Of a DNA stretch of 64,000 bases, positions 36,800 through 45,645 are shown in pieces (position 1 is the first letter of the stretch; every line of letters begins with the position of its first letter). Under the pieces are notes generated by a model. That model saw only the letters and a list, made by a program, of their open reading frames with translations. It was not told where the DNA came from and made no database searches. The stretch is from Arthrobacter sp. GMC3 (GTDB lineage: Bacteria > Actinomycetota > Actinomycetes > Actinomycetales > Micrococcaceae): contig NZ_PJIO01000004.1 in assembly GCF_002929305.1 (NCBI RefSeq), forward strand, positions 260,538 through 324,537. The letters are read 5' to 3'. A program made the translations under genes and the position numbers.

Positions 36800-37726
36800 T
36801 TATGCGGTGTGCGCCTCCACGGCGTTCGCCAGTTCTTCAGCCATCATGTCCATGTTGATGGCAACAGCGGCATTGGCGCCGCCCTGGGCCGCTCCCAGGA
36901 CTGTGGCTTTCATATCCGTGACATTGCCGGCTGCCCAGACGCCGGGAATGGCGGTCAGGCCCGTCTCATCGGTTTCGACTGTGGCGCCGAATGCGTTGGC
37001 AGTGGCTTCAAGGCCAAGCCCCGCCAGGAACCCGGCCTGAGCGACGACCCTTGATTGCACCGTCAACGCCTCCACCGAATACTCCGTGCCGTCCGCCAGC
37101 TCGACGCCGCTCACCGCACCATTGGTGCTGTGAATCCGGGCCACGTGACCGGTGACCACCGGAATTCCGCGGGCCGCTAGCTGAGTAAGCTCCGCCTCGG
37201 AGGGGTCCATCGAGTCGTTGAGGAACAAGGTGATGTTCGCCGACCACTGCCGGAACAGCAGCGCCTGGTGCACGGCAAAGGATCCGTTGCCAATCACACC
37301 AATTGCCTGGTCCTGAATTTCCCACCCGTGGCAATACGGGCAGTGCGCAAGGTCCTTGCCCCACCGTTCGCTCAGCCCCGGAATGTCTGGCAGTACATCC
37401 TCCAGGCCCGTGGTTACAAGGATGCGAGGGGCCTCAAACACGGAACCGTTCTCCAGGGAAAGGCGGTACCCGCTGGCCGTTCGCTCGGCACTGACTACTG
37501 TGCCGTCTTCGATGCGTACGTGGTAAGGCTCCAGGTCCGCTCTGCCCAGCCGGGTCAGCTCAAGGGGAGCAACGCCGTCGCGCGTTAAGAAGCCGTGTAC
37601 GCCCGCCGCAGGGGCATTTCGAGGCTGTCCGGAATCGATCACCAGAACCGAACGCCGCGACCTGCCCAATAGGAGTGCCGCACTGAGGCCCGCCGCACCG
37701 CCGCCAATAATAATTACGTCTTGCAT
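36800..37726 (-). CDS. Thioredoxin-reductase-like NAD(P)/FAD-dependent oxidoreductase
   Basis: 308 residues. FAD-binding motif GGGAAGLSAALLLGRS is at residue 8, and the redox pair Cys129-Cys132 is in HCPYCHGWE, the variant CPYC form. The NAD(P) motif is VIGNGSFAVHQA, and the C-terminal FAD motif is IPGVWAAGNVTDM. It reduces a thiol partner or another acceptor; no thioredoxin gene is adjacent. The start at 37726 has AAGGTGG just upstream; an in-frame ATG lies at 37762. Divergent from an XRE-cupin regulator. Confidence 0.88.
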   Translation of the reverse strand: MQDVIIIGGGAAGLSAALLLGRSRRSVLVIDSGQPRNAPAAGVHGFLTRDGVAPLELTRLGRADLEPYHVRIEDGTVVSAERTASGYRLSLENGSVFEAPRILVTTGLEDVLPDIPGLSERWGKDLAHCPYCHGWEIQDQAIGVIGNGSFAVHQALLFRQWSANITLFLNDSMDPSEAELTQLAARGIPVVTGHVARIHSTNGAVSGVELADGTEYSVEALTVQSRVVAQAGFLAGLGLEATANAFGATVETDETGLTAIPGVWAAGNVTDMKATVLGAAQGGANAAVAINMDMMAEELANAVEAHTA

Positions 37727-37797
37727 TGTCTCCACCTTTTGCTCGATTTCCTTGTCCTTCAAGCGTGCGTCGCGGCAGTGCCAGGTAGCAATCTTTG

Positions 37798-37812
37798 TTG
37801 CCGAAGTGGCAA
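37798..37812. promoter_or_regulatory. Candidate operator between the flavoprotein and regulator genes
   Basis: TTGCC-N5-GGCAA forms a dyad ending nine bases before the XRE start and 71 bases from the flavoprotein start. Position and form suit binding by the XRE-type regulator, probably repressing its own gene as well. Confidence 0.5.
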
Positions 37813-37821
37813 ACTCGGACT

Positions 37822-38403
37822 ATGGGCGAAGAAACCGAGGAAGTGATTTCCGGCGTTGGGCAACGACTCAAGGCCTTGCGGCTCCAGCGGAACCGGACGC
37901 TGGCCGATCTTGCTGAGGCCACTGGGATTTCCGTGAGCACGTTGTCGCGGCTGGAGTCCGGATTGCGCCGGCCCAACCTGGAACTGTTGCTGCCGTTGGC
38001 CAGGGCCTACGCGGTTCCGCTGGATGAGCTGGTGGGTGCACCGGCCACGGGGGATCCGCGCATCCACCTGCGGCCCATGAAGCGCAACGGACAAACTATT
38101 GTGCCGCTGAGCAGAGGTGCCGGCGGGCTGCAGGCATTTAAGCATTTGCTGCCCGCAGGCACGTCGTTGCCTCAACCTGAGCCCAAAGTCCATGAAGGGT
38201 ACGAGTGGATGTACGTGCTCCGCGGGCAGCTGCGGGTGGTGCTTGGGGAACGGGACTTCGTGTTGAAGCAGGGAGAGGCTGCGGAGTTCGATACCCGCAC
38301 CCCGCACTGGTTTGGCCGCGCCACCACGGAAAGCGTGGAATTCCTGACACTCTTTGGACCTCAGGGTGAGCGCATGCACGTTAAGGCGGCCCCGGCCAGG
38401 TAG
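37822..38403 (+). CDS. XRE-family regulator with C-terminal cupin
   Basis: 193 residues. An N-terminal helix-turn-helix (TLADLAEATGISVSTLSRLE, about 29-48) is followed by a cupin barrel in the last ~80 residues (HEGYEWMYVLRGQLRVVLGE), which would sense a small ligand. No ribosome binding site is seen before the ATG; it may be leaderless. It probably controls the divergent flavoprotein gene. Confidence 0.87.
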   Translation: MGEETEEVISGVGQRLKALRLQRNRTLADLAEATGISVSTLSRLESGLRRPNLELLLPLARAYAVPLDELVGAPATGDPRIHLRPMKRNGQTIVPLSRGAGGLQAFKHLLPAGTSLPQPEPKVHEGYEWMYVLRGQLRVVLGERDFVLKQGEAAEFDTRTPHWFGRATTESVEFLTLFGPQGERMHVKAAPAR

Positions 38404-38573
38404 GGCAGCTTGCTCCAGATCGCTCAGAACCTGCTCCGCCACCATGTGGGCGCCCGGCCGATGTCCATGGCCACCTCGTCCACGTGCAGCTTCCTGAACA
38501 ACCTGGTCCTACCGGACCGCCACGCCGCGACAAATAACCAAGCCCGCCAAGCCGCGACGAATAGAGTGGGGCC

Positions 38574-39212
38574 ATGATCCTTCTTACTGGGTTCGAGCCC
38601 TTTGGCGGCGAATCATTCAATCCATCGTGGGCAGCCGCGCAACAGGCCGCCGCGTCCCTCACGGCGTCCGGCCTGCCAGCCAGGGCACTTCAGCTGCCCG
38701 TCGAATTTGGTACCTCCGCGGACGTCCTCCGCCGGGCACTGGCCACCGATCCCTTTGATTTGGTGATTGCCGTGGGCCAGGCGGGTGGGTACGGCACACT
38801 GATGCTAGAACGCGTCGCGATCAACGTCGACGATGCCCTGTTCCCCGACAATGCTGGACACTCGCCGGTGGATGAACCGGTGGTCGCGGGCGCACCGGCC
38901 GCTTATTTCAGCACGCTGCCTATCAAGGCGTGCCTGCAGGCACTGCAGGATGCGGAAATTCCGGCCCGTGTGTCGCAATCGGCGGGCACCTACGTCTGCA
39001 ACCACATCTTTTACGCCTTGATGAACGCGCTGGCGGATATGCCGGGGGTTCGTGGCGGGTTCCTTCATGTTCCGTATTCGCCCGAACAGGTCACCGACGG
39101 AAAGCACCCCAGCATGGACGTTGCCCAGGTGGCGCGCGGACTGGAACTCATGGTGCGCACCTCGCTTGCCACCGAGAAGGACCTGAAGCTGGGGGCCGGG
39201 ACCACCCACTGA
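38574..39212 (+). CDS. pcp: Pyroglutamyl-peptidase I
   Basis: 212 residues, peptidase family C15. The catalytic triad is visible: Glu80 in LERVAIN, Cys142 in AGTYVCNHIFY and His165 in GGFLHVPY, with the entry motif LTGFEPFGG. It removes N-terminal pyroglutamate from peptides in the cytoplasm. Stands alone. Confidence 0.95.
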   Translation: MILLTGFEPFGGESFNPSWAAAQQAAASLTASGLPARALQLPVEFGTSADVLRRALATDPFDLVIAVGQAGGYGTLMLERVAINVDDALFPDNAGHSPVDEPVVAGAPAAYFSTLPIKACLQALQDAEIPARVSQSAGTYVCNHIFYALMNALADMPGVRGGFLHVPYSPEQVTDGKHPSMDVAQVARGLELMVRTSLATEKDLKLGAGTTH

Positions 39213-39213
39213 T

Positions 39214-39236
39214 ACATTGGGGCAAAACCCCAATGT
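39214..39236. terminator. Short hairpin after pcp
   Basis: ACATTGGGG (39214-39222) pairs with CCCCAATGT (39228-39236) around a CAAAA loop, directly after the pcp stop. No T-run follows, and it lies over the leader of the next gene, so it may instead tune translation of that gene. Confidence 0.5.
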
Positions 39237-39245
39237 GAGGTGGGC

Positions 39246-39929
39246 ATGATGGCGAGAATCGTTTTGGTTCATGGGCTGTGGTCGGACGGATCGAGTTGGT
39301 CCAAGGTCATGACGGAACTGCGGGCGCTGGGGCATGATCCTGTGGCAGCCCAATTGGGGCTGGAGTCATTTGCCGACGACGTTGCCTCCGTTCGCCGGAC
39401 CCTTGCCACCGTTGCTGGGCCGGTCCTGCTTGCAGGGTGGTCCTATGGCGGTGCCGTGATCGGCGAGGCCGCCCGCGATACTCCCGCCGTGCAGGCGTTG
39501 GCCTATCTGGCAGGGTTTGCCCCGGCCGAGGGTGAATCCGTCAGCGAACTATCCAAACGGCATTCCGGGAGTCTGATTCCGGTTCACGTGGTGGTTTCCG
39601 AGGGTCACACGTACATAAACAGGGACCACTTTGGTGAGGTCATAGCCGGTGACGCTGCCGCCGAGGATATTGCCAACGCTGCAGCGGCTCAGAGAATGGT
39701 CAAGATCGGTCTTGACCGTGACACGGTGGGCCGTCCCGCATGGCTGGACCTACCCGTGCACTACCTGCTGGCTAACGAGGATTGTGCCGTTCCACCCGCA
39801 CTGCAGCGCGAAATGGCGCAAGGGATGGGTGCCACCATCACCGAAATCGCCTCCAGCCACGCGCCCCTGCTCTCGCGCCCACGCGAAGTTGCCCAGTTCC
39901 TGGATAGGGCGTGCGCGGCGCTGGGCTAA
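39246..39929 (+). CDS. Alpha/beta-hydrolase (esterase-like)
   Basis: 227 residues. The oxyanion region is VLVHGLWSDGSSW, the nucleophile elbow GWSYGGAV, an acidic residue follows in LLANEDCAVPP, and the late His is in IASSHAPLLSRP, matching the small RsbQ/esterase-like family. The substrate is unknown. GAGGTGGG precedes the ATG; a GTG at 39240 is also in frame. Confidence 0.85.
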   Translation: MMARIVLVHGLWSDGSSWSKVMTELRALGHDPVAAQLGLESFADDVASVRRTLATVAGPVLLAGWSYGGAVIGEAARDTPAVQALAYLAGFAPAEGESVSELSKRHSGSLIPVHVVVSEGHTYINRDHFGEVIAGDAAAEDIANAAAAQRMVKIGLDRDTVGRPAWLDLPVHYLLANEDCAVPPALQREMAQGMGATITEIASSHAPLLSRPREVAQFLDRACAALG

Positions 39930-39975
39930 ATTTCCTGTGCCAAGCGGAGTCGCGGCGCGGGCGATGCTGGGCTTT

Positions 39976-40056
39976 CTTTATGCGCAGGCCCAGGGGCTCG
40001 GCGTTGCGCAACTTGTCCAGTGGCGCAGGCTCGGGGGTCCGCCGTTGCGCATAAAG
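39976..40056. repeat. Structured intergenic element with inverted and direct repeats
   Basis: CTTTATGCGCA (39976-39986) and its exact inverse (40046-40056) bracket a GC-rich stretch that contains the palindrome GTTGCGCAAC near 40013 and a further GGCGCAGG. Just outside, an imperfect direct repeat around ATAAAGGAAGTGGA / ATAAGGGAAGTGGA occurs twice. No gene overlaps the 281-base gap before moaA. Confidence 0.6.
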
Positions 40057-40210
40057 GAAGTGGAATGAGGCCATGCACAGTACTCGCAGGCGTCCCAGAA
40101 CATAAGGGAAGTGGACAGGCCCACCCCAAGCCTCGACGCCGACGTCGGACCGGCCTAGGCTGGAAGGTAAGGGCCCGGTTCTCACCAGGCCGCATGAAGA
40201 GGGTTCACCC

Positions 40211-41239
40211 ATGGCCACACAACAGGTGACTGACACACTACGGCGGCCGTTGCGCGACCTACGAATCTCCGTCACCGACCGCTGCAACTTCCGCTGCGTC
40301 TACTGCATGCCCAAAGAAGTCTTTGGCCGTGACTTCGCGTTTATGCCCAAGGACCAACTACTTTCCTTTGAGGAAATTACACGGCTGGCCGCAATCTCCA
40401 TGGCCCACGGCGTCCGCAAAATCAGGCTGACCGGCGGGGAACCACTGCTGCGCAAGGGCATCGAGGACCTGGTGGCCATGCTCGCTGCGCTGCGCACCCC
40501 CGAGGGTGAACCGCCGGATCTGGCCATGACCACCAACGGGACGGCCCTGGCGCAGAAGGCTGTGGCACTCAAGGCTGCTGGCCTGGACAGGGTCACCGTC
40601 TCGCTGGATTCCCTGGACGACGCCGTTTTCCAGGCCATGAACGACGTCGCCTACCCCGTGGCCAAGGTCCTGCACGCCCTCGACGCCGCGGAGGCAGCCG
40701 GGCTGGGACCGGTCAAAATCAACATGGTACTCAAGCGCGGGCTCAACGATCAGGACATCGTGTCCATGGCCAGTCATTTTCGCGGCACGCCCTTCATCTT
40801 GCGGTTCATCGAGTACATGGATGTGGGCTCCTCGAACGGGTGGAAGATGGATCAGGTGGTGCCGTCGGCTGAGGTGGTGGAACGGATCAACAGGGTTTTC
40901 CCCGTGGAGCCGCTGGATCCCAACTACCGGGGTGAGACCTCGCAGCGGTGGCGGTATGCCGACGGTGCCGGCGAGTTCGGTGTGATCTCCAGCGTCACCC
41001 GGGCCTTCTGCAGCGGGTGCACGCGCGCCCGCCTGTCCGCCGACGGGAAACTCTTCACCTGCCTGTTCGCCACAAAGGGCCATGATTTAAGGGCGCTGCT
41101 GCGCGGCGGTGCCACGGACGCGGAACTCACTGATGCGCTGTCTGCGCTGTGGGGTGCCCGCTCAGACAGGTACTCTGAGCTGCGCGGCGCCAATACTCCG
41201 GGGTTGAAAAAGATCGAGATGTCGTACATCGGCGGCTAA
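40211..41239 (+). CDS. moaA: GTP 3',8-cyclase, molybdenum cofactor synthesis
   Basis: 342 residues, radical SAM. The N-terminal cluster motif is CNFRCVYC, and the C-terminal cluster Cys are in [10 protein letters not shown] and FTCLF. It turns GTP into the cyclic intermediate of molybdopterin synthesis with MoaC. No other Moco genes are adjacent. The C-terminal GG that the family needs is present (SYIGG). Confidence 0.95.
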   Translation: MATQQVTDTLRRPLRDLRISVTDRCNFRCVYCMPKEVFGRDFAFMPKDQLLSFEEITRLAAISMAHGVRKIRLTGGEPLLRKGIEDLVAMLAALRTPEGEPPDLAMTTNGTALAQKAVALKAAGLDRVTVSLDSLDDAVFQAMNDVAYPVAKVLHALDAAEAAGLGPVKINMVLKRGLNDQDIVSMASHFRGTPFILRFIEYMDVGSSNGWKMDQVVPSAEVVERINRVFPVEPLDPNYRGETSQRWRYADGAGEFGVISSVTRAFCSGCTRARLSADGKLFTCLFATKGHDLRALLRGGATDAELTDALSALWGARSDRYSELRGANTPGLKKIEMSYIGG

Positions 41240-41306
41240 GGCTTGCGGCGCGGGCTAGGGCGGGGCCAGGTGCCGGACCCCTTGACCGCGGGCGTAGCCT
41301 GTAGCC

Positions 41307-42971
41307 ATGACCGCCAACGACGCCGGACCCGCCGAATCGCTTGCCAGCCAACCCAGCCACCACGTGGTGAATCAGCCTCCTCCACGGGTGGGGATCAACG
41401 AGTACACGGCCAACATTCCACTGCTCCAGTATCTACACTCTGTTGGTGAGGCCGGCGTAAGTGCCACCGGCGAACTGGAGGCCGTGGGCGCCGTCGTCGG
41501 CTCGGCACAATTCCAGGAGGACGCCCGGCTGGCACACAAAAACCCGCCCATCCTGCACACCCACAACAAATACGGGCAACGGATCGACGAGGTGGAATAC
41601 CACCCGTCCTACCACCGGATCATGGGGCAGGCCGTGACCGCCGGCGCACACACTTCGGCCTGGGCGCGGCCGGACATTGGGGCTAATGCAAGGCGGGCCG
41701 CCACGTTCATGCTGTTTGCCCAGGTAGAGCCGGGCCATGCGTGCCCAATCTCCATGAGCCACGCCGCCGTCGAATCCCTGCAGCTGGCACCGGATCTCGC
41801 CGCGACGTGGCTGCCCCGGCTGTATTCGCGCAGCTACAACCCGGACTTGGTGGCGGACAAGCCGGGAGCGCTTGTTGGCATGGCCATGACGGAAAAGCAG
41901 GGCGGCTCCGACGTGCGGGCCAACACCACGGTCGCTGCGGCCCAAGGTGACCACTTCCAACTCACCGGTCACAAATGGTTCTGCTCAGCGCCGATGTCGG
42001 ACGCATTCCTGGTCCTGGCCCATGACGACGCCGGGCTGGGCTGCTTCCTGGTTCCGCGGGTATTGCTGGACGGTAGCCGCAATGTGTTCTTGCTCCAGCG
42101 CCTGAAGGACAAGGTGGGCAACCGCTCCAACGCGTCCTCGGAAGTGGAATTCGCTGACACTGTCGGTTGGCGGATCGGCGATCCCGGTCGCGGCGTGAGG
42201 GCCATCATGGGGATGGTGGGCCAAACCCGCCTGGATTGCGTCCTGGGTTCGGCCGCGGGAATGCGCCAGGCAGTGGCCGAGGCCGTCTGGCACGCCCGGC
42301 ATCGGCGCGCTTTTGGTGCCAGACTGATTGACCAGCCGGCCATGACAAACGTGCTGGCCGACCTGTCCCTGGAATCCGAGGCAGCAACCGTGGTCAGCAT
42401 GCGACTTTCCCGCGCCTTTGACCACGACGCCGGGCCCTCCGAACGCGCGTTCCGCCGGTTGGCGACGGCGGTTACCAAGTACTGGGTCTGCAAGCGCGGG
42501 CCGAACCACGCCTACGAGGCCATGGAATGCCTGGGCGGCAACGGCTACACCGAAGATTTTCCCTTGGCGATGCGGTACCGGGAGCAGCCGGTCATGGCGA
42601 TTTGGGAGGGAACGGGCAACGTCATCGCCCTGGATGTGCTGCGGGCCATGGCCACTGAGCCGGAATCGGTGGACGCATTCTTTGCCGAACTCAGACTGGC
42701 CGCGGGGGAGAGTCGCACCTTTGACGACTTCACAGCGCGGCTGCGCGAACAGGTTTCCGCCATGGGGCAGGAGCCCCTGGACTACGCCGGGCAGGCCAGG
42801 AACGTGGTGGAGAAAATGGCACTGGCGCTGCAGGCCTCGCTACTGATCCGCTTCGCCCCGGCAGCTGTCGCGGACGCGTTCACCGCCGCCCGGCTGGGCG
42901 AGGACCGTTCCTTTAACTATGGCAACCTGCCAGCGGCATCCGATTTCGAAGGAATCCTGGCCCGGACATAG
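41307..42971 (+). CDS. aidB: AidB-type acyl-CoA dehydrogenase
   Basis: 554 residues, in the AidB length range. The FAD-binding acyl-CoA dehydrogenase fold includes GMAMTEKQGGSDVRAN and the AidB signature MAIWEGTGNVIALDVLRA. AidB binds DNA and is linked to protection from alkylation damage in E. coli; its enzyme activity is uncertain. It starts 67 bases after moaA, and a shared transcript is possible. Confidence 0.92.
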   Translation: MTANDAGPAESLASQPSHHVVNQPPPRVGINEYTANIPLLQYLHSVGEAGVSATGELEAVGAVVGSAQFQEDARLAHKNPPILHTHNKYGQRIDEVEYHPSYHRIMGQAVTAGAHTSAWARPDIGANARRAATFMLFAQVEPGHACPISMSHAAVESLQLAPDLAATWLPRLYSRSYNPDLVADKPGALVGMAMTEKQGGSDVRANTTVAAAQGDHFQLTGHKWFCSAPMSDAFLVLAHDDAGLGCFLVPRVLLDGSRNVFLLQRLKDKVGNRSNASSEVEFADTVGWRIGDPGRGVRAIMGMVGQTRLDCVLGSAAGMRQAVAEAVWHARHRRAFGARLIDQPAMTNVLADLSLESEAATVVSMRLSRAFDHDAGPSERAFRRLATAVTKYWVCKRGPNHAYEAMECLGGNGYTEDFPLAMRYREQPVMAIWEGTGNVIALDVLRAMATEPESVDAFFAELRLAAGESRTFDDFTARLREQVSAMGQEPLDYAGQARNVVEKMALALQASLLIRFAPAAVADAFTAARLGEDRSFNYGNLPAASDFEGILART

Positions 42972-42999
42972 CGCAAGCCCTCGCCCGTCCCGGCCCGCC

Positions 43000-43028
43000 G
43001 CCGTCGTACTTTAGGGCACGACGACGGC
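43000..43028. terminator. Probable terminator after aidB
   Basis: GCCGTCGT (43000-43007) pairs with ACGACGGC (43021-43028) between the convergent stops of aidB and the ccdA-like gene. No strong T-run. Confidence 0.5.
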
Positions 43029-43054
43029 CTGGCTGGTCTGCGACGATTACTGGG

Positions 43055-43897
43055 TTAGCGGTTTCCCACACCTTTACGTTCCTTGGCCACTCGGGAGGAC
43101 CGCCACGCATACAGGGCGCCGGCTGCGAGAAGCACAGCTAGCGCGGCCACACCGAACCACACGTTGGATACCTGCCGGGATACATGGACCACCCACGATT
43201 CAGCCTGGTACTGGGCGTCGATGCTCAGGATGCCGCCCAGCGAAGACGTTCCCTGGGTGGTTAGCAACAAGACGCCAATTCCCAGGGAAAGCACGCCCGA
43301 GACCACCATCCAGATGGAGTTTTCCCACGGGCCTAGCCGGAAGCGTCGCGGTTTCAGCCAGCCGCGCTCGCCAAGCCTCAGCCGGGACCACAAGAGGGAG
43401 AGGATCCCGAGCGGCAGGGCCATGCCGAAAGCGAAAATGGCCAGCATGATCCCGCCGTAAAGTGGACTGCCTCCGGCTGCGGCCACCGTGAGGACCGAGC
43501 CGAGGATCGGCCCGGCACACACCCCGGCCACGCCATAAACGGAGCCCAGAACAAACACCGAAACGGCTGAGGTGCCGTCGCCCCTGGCACCCCTACTAAA
43601 CCCGGGGAATTCAACGCCGACAATCTGCAGCACCCCTATGGCCATGACCACCAAGGCGGCCACGGTGACCATCACCGCTCGGTTCTCACTCAGCAGCGAC
43701 CCCAATGTCCCCGCCAACAATCCCAAAGGCACCAAGGTGGTCAGCAGGCCGGCGTAAAACAGCGCAGTCCGGCCCAGCAGCTTGGTGGGACTAGCAAAGG
43801 CGTAGGCAAAGAACGCTGGCAGAAGCATCACCGAGCAGGGGCTGAGCAATGTCAGAATGCCGCCAATGAACGCGCCAGCATAACCAATGTCGACCAT
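43055..43897 (-). CDS. ccdA: CcdA/DsbD-like transmembrane thiol-redox carrier
   Basis: 280 residues with about six to seven helices. The first carries the conserved FIGGILTLLSPCSVMLLP with a Cys. It carries reducing power across the membrane to exported thioredoxin-like proteins. A second Cys in GVCAGPILG fits the redox pair. Its start overlaps the dsbA stop by one base, so the two are translated together. Confidence 0.87.
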   Translation of the reverse strand: MVDIGYAGAFIGGILTLLSPCSVMLLPAFFAYAFASPTKLLGRTALFYAGLLTTLVPLGLLAGTLGSLLSENRAVMVTVAALVVMAIGVLQIVGVEFPGFSRGARGDGTSAVSVFVLGSVYGVAGVCAGPILGSVLTVAAAGGSPLYGGIMLAIFAFGMALPLGILSLLWSRLRLGERGWLKPRRFRLGPWENSIWMVVSGVLSLGIGVLLLTTQGTSSLGGILSIDAQYQAESWVVHVSRQVSNVWFGVAALAVLLAAGALYAWRSSRVAKERKGVGNR

Positions 43898-44598
43898 TAT
43901 TTGGCCTTGGCCAAGGCGGCATCAATGGTGGAGCGGAACACGTCTAGGGGTTGCGCGCCCGCGATGGGCTGGTCGTTGATGACAAAGACGGGGGTGCTGT
44001 TCATCCCCAGCTGCATCCCCTCCCGCAGGTCCTGCTGAACCCGCGCGGCAAGTTCGGGGCTCTGGAGATCCTTGGCGAACGTCGCCATGTCAGGGACGCC
44101 GATCTGCTCGGCGATCTTCAGTAAATCTGGCTCCGACAAGGCAGCCTTCCCGCGTGCCGGGGCAGCCGCGTAGACGGCTTCGTTAAACTCCCAGAACTTT
44201 CCCTGCTCGCCAGCCGCGCGGCCGGCAACAGCGGCGCCCAATGATTCCACGCCGAGGACAGGAAGGTCTCGCCACTCAATACGAAGCTGACCGGAATCGA
44301 CATACTCCTTGACAAGCTCGGGCAGGGTCTCCCTGGCAAAAACTCCGCAAAACGGGCACCGATAGTCGGAATACTCGACCATGACAACAGGGGCATCGAC
44401 CTTGCCCATGGCTGTGGGGTCTGCTTCCACCCGCCTTTCGAGATTGAGCGATGCCGCGGTGCTACTTGGGTGGGCTGAATCGGTGGAGGCTTGGAGGCGT
44501 TTGTCCTGGGCCATTGCCCCAATGACAATCACGCCCAGAATCAACACTGCGCCCGCGACGAGGGAGAGCCAAATGGCTCGGGATTTTTTCGTAGTCAT
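43897..44598 (-). CDS. Membrane-anchored DsbA-like thiol:disulfide protein
   Basis: 233 residues. One N-terminal helix (IWLSLVAGAVLILGVIVIGA) anchors a thioredoxin-fold domain with Cys81-Pro-Phe-Cys84 and the cis-Pro loop MNSTPVFVIN. It acts outside the membrane on disulfides and is probably kept in redox balance by the coupled CcdA protein. Confidence 0.9.
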   Translation of the reverse strand: MTTKKSRAIWLSLVAGAVLILGVIVIGAMAQDKRLQASTDSAHPSSTAASLNLERRVEADPTAMGKVDAPVVMVEYSDYRCPFCGVFARETLPELVKEYVDSGQLRIEWRDLPVLGVESLGAAVAGRAAGEQGKFWEFNEAVYAAAPARGKAALSEPDLLKIAEQIGVPDMATFAKDLQSPELAARVQQDLREGMQLGMNSTPVFVINDQPIAGAQPLDVFRSTIDAALAKAK

Positions 44599-44820
44599 GA
44601 AAAGGTGCTTTCGGGTTCAAGGGGGCATCACAGCGGCAGGCGTCGGCACAGGCACGACTGCTGGCCACAGGACGGGGGCGCTCGGGCGTGCAGCGCGCGG
44701 AAGCACAGCACTGAGAACCGCAGTGTCTCCATAGCCGCGGCACCGCAATGGTGCGCCGGCAACGGTGATGCAAGGGAAGAAGGTAGTGGCAGGCCGAAGG
44801 CGGCCCGGGCCGGCCGTGTT

Positions 44821-45225
44821 CTACGTTCTGCAGATCCCGAGATCCAGGTGCGTCAGTGCCGCCGGTGTCCGGTCCAAGGCCTGCACCAGCGAAAAATCGG
44901 AGGGCGACCATCGATAGGCGCTGCCTGAACCAGTACCAGGTGCCAGCAGTGCCAGCGACGGGCCCGGGGGAGAGGCGCTTGCCTGCATATGCAGATTGCC
45001 GCGGCCGGGGTTGCAGGTGGTGCCCTTTTCCGCACTCAATACGACAACATCAGGAGCCGAAACGGCCGGTGCGGGTGCAACACTCAAAGCGTTGGCAGAA
45101 ACTGTGACGGCGGCCGTGGTGAGGTTGCTTGCGGTGAGTGCGCCCACGGAAACAAGGGCCAGCGCCAGAAGCGCCATCATGGCGGCGCGGACGACTAATC
45201 GCCTCACCACACCCTTGCTACGCAT
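44821..45225 (-). CDS. Small secreted or anchored protein with two Cys
   Basis: 134 residues from ATG 45225; the frame is open further up. A hydrophobic leader (VVRAAMMALLALALVSVGAL) precedes an Ala/Pro/Ser-rich exported part with Cys in TTCNPGRGN and a final GICRT. The two Cys and the dsbA/ccdA pair immediately downstream suggest a disulfide-bonded client. No family recognised. Confidence 0.6.
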   Translation of the reverse strand: MRSKGVVRRLVVRAAMMALLALALVSVGALTASNLTTAAVTVSANALSVAPAPAVSAPDVVVLSAEKGTTCNPGRGNLHMQASASPPGPSLALLAPGTGSGSAYRWSPSDFSLVQALDRTPAALTHLDLGICRT

Positions 45226-45363
45226 CGCACCAGCTCTCCAACGGACATCCGTTCCACTATACGTCGGCGCTACAACGGCCAGCCGGGCCGCCTCCGGACC
45301 CAAAAAATGCCGAGCACCACGTAACGTTCAGGAAACTTGTAGTGAACACTGAGGTCTCATTGA

Positions 45364-45375
45364 GTGACGCGTCAC
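45364..45375. promoter_or_regulatory. Perfect 12-bp palindrome, possible operator
   Basis: GTGACGCGTCAC stands in the 420-base gap between the secreted-protein gene and the cold-shock gene. The half-site GTGACGC recurs at about 45446. It could belong to either divergent promoter. Confidence 0.45.
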
Positions 45376-45467
45376 GTCAACTGCCGCGTAAAACCGCCAG
45401 AAGTAGTCGATTTGCTTCAATAAAATGAGAACGCAGAATAGAAAAGTGACGCACCTCTCAGAAAATA

Positions 45468-45496
45468 CTGGCATTCCCGCAATAGGTATGTATACT
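45468..45496 (+). promoter_or_regulatory. Promoter of the cold-shock gene
   Basis: TATACT (45491-45496) lies 17 bases after CTGGCA (45468-45473), a near-consensus promoter. Transcription would begin near 45503, giving a leader of about 140 bases. Confidence 0.6.
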
Positions 45497-45502
45497 TGGA
45501 CG

Positions 45503-45645
45503 TAGTTGTAGTGTTGCGTTTTTTGTAGTTGAAGCGACGACACCCTTTCGGGGGACCGTCGCTTTTCTGGAGAAGCGGACTTACACCGTAAATCGGAGGC
45601 CCGAAGGTCGGGCGGAATCTCCAACTTCAGAAGGAAATAGAAATA
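45503..45645 (+). promoter_or_regulatory. Long structured 5' leader of the cold-shock mRNA
   Basis: About 140 untranslated bases contain a strong hairpin (AAGCGACG at 45532-45539 with CGTCGCTT at 45557-45564, followed by TTCT) and a second region around 45595-45628 that can pair near the ribosome binding site AGAAGGAA. Cold-shock genes commonly have long leaders that refold in the cold to allow translation. Confidence 0.6.

Noticed and set aside
38589..38600. tRNA T-arm-like sequence GGGTTCGAGCCC
   Set aside because: It encodes the TGFEPF motif of pyroglutamyl-peptidase, and no acceptor, D or anticodon arms surround it.
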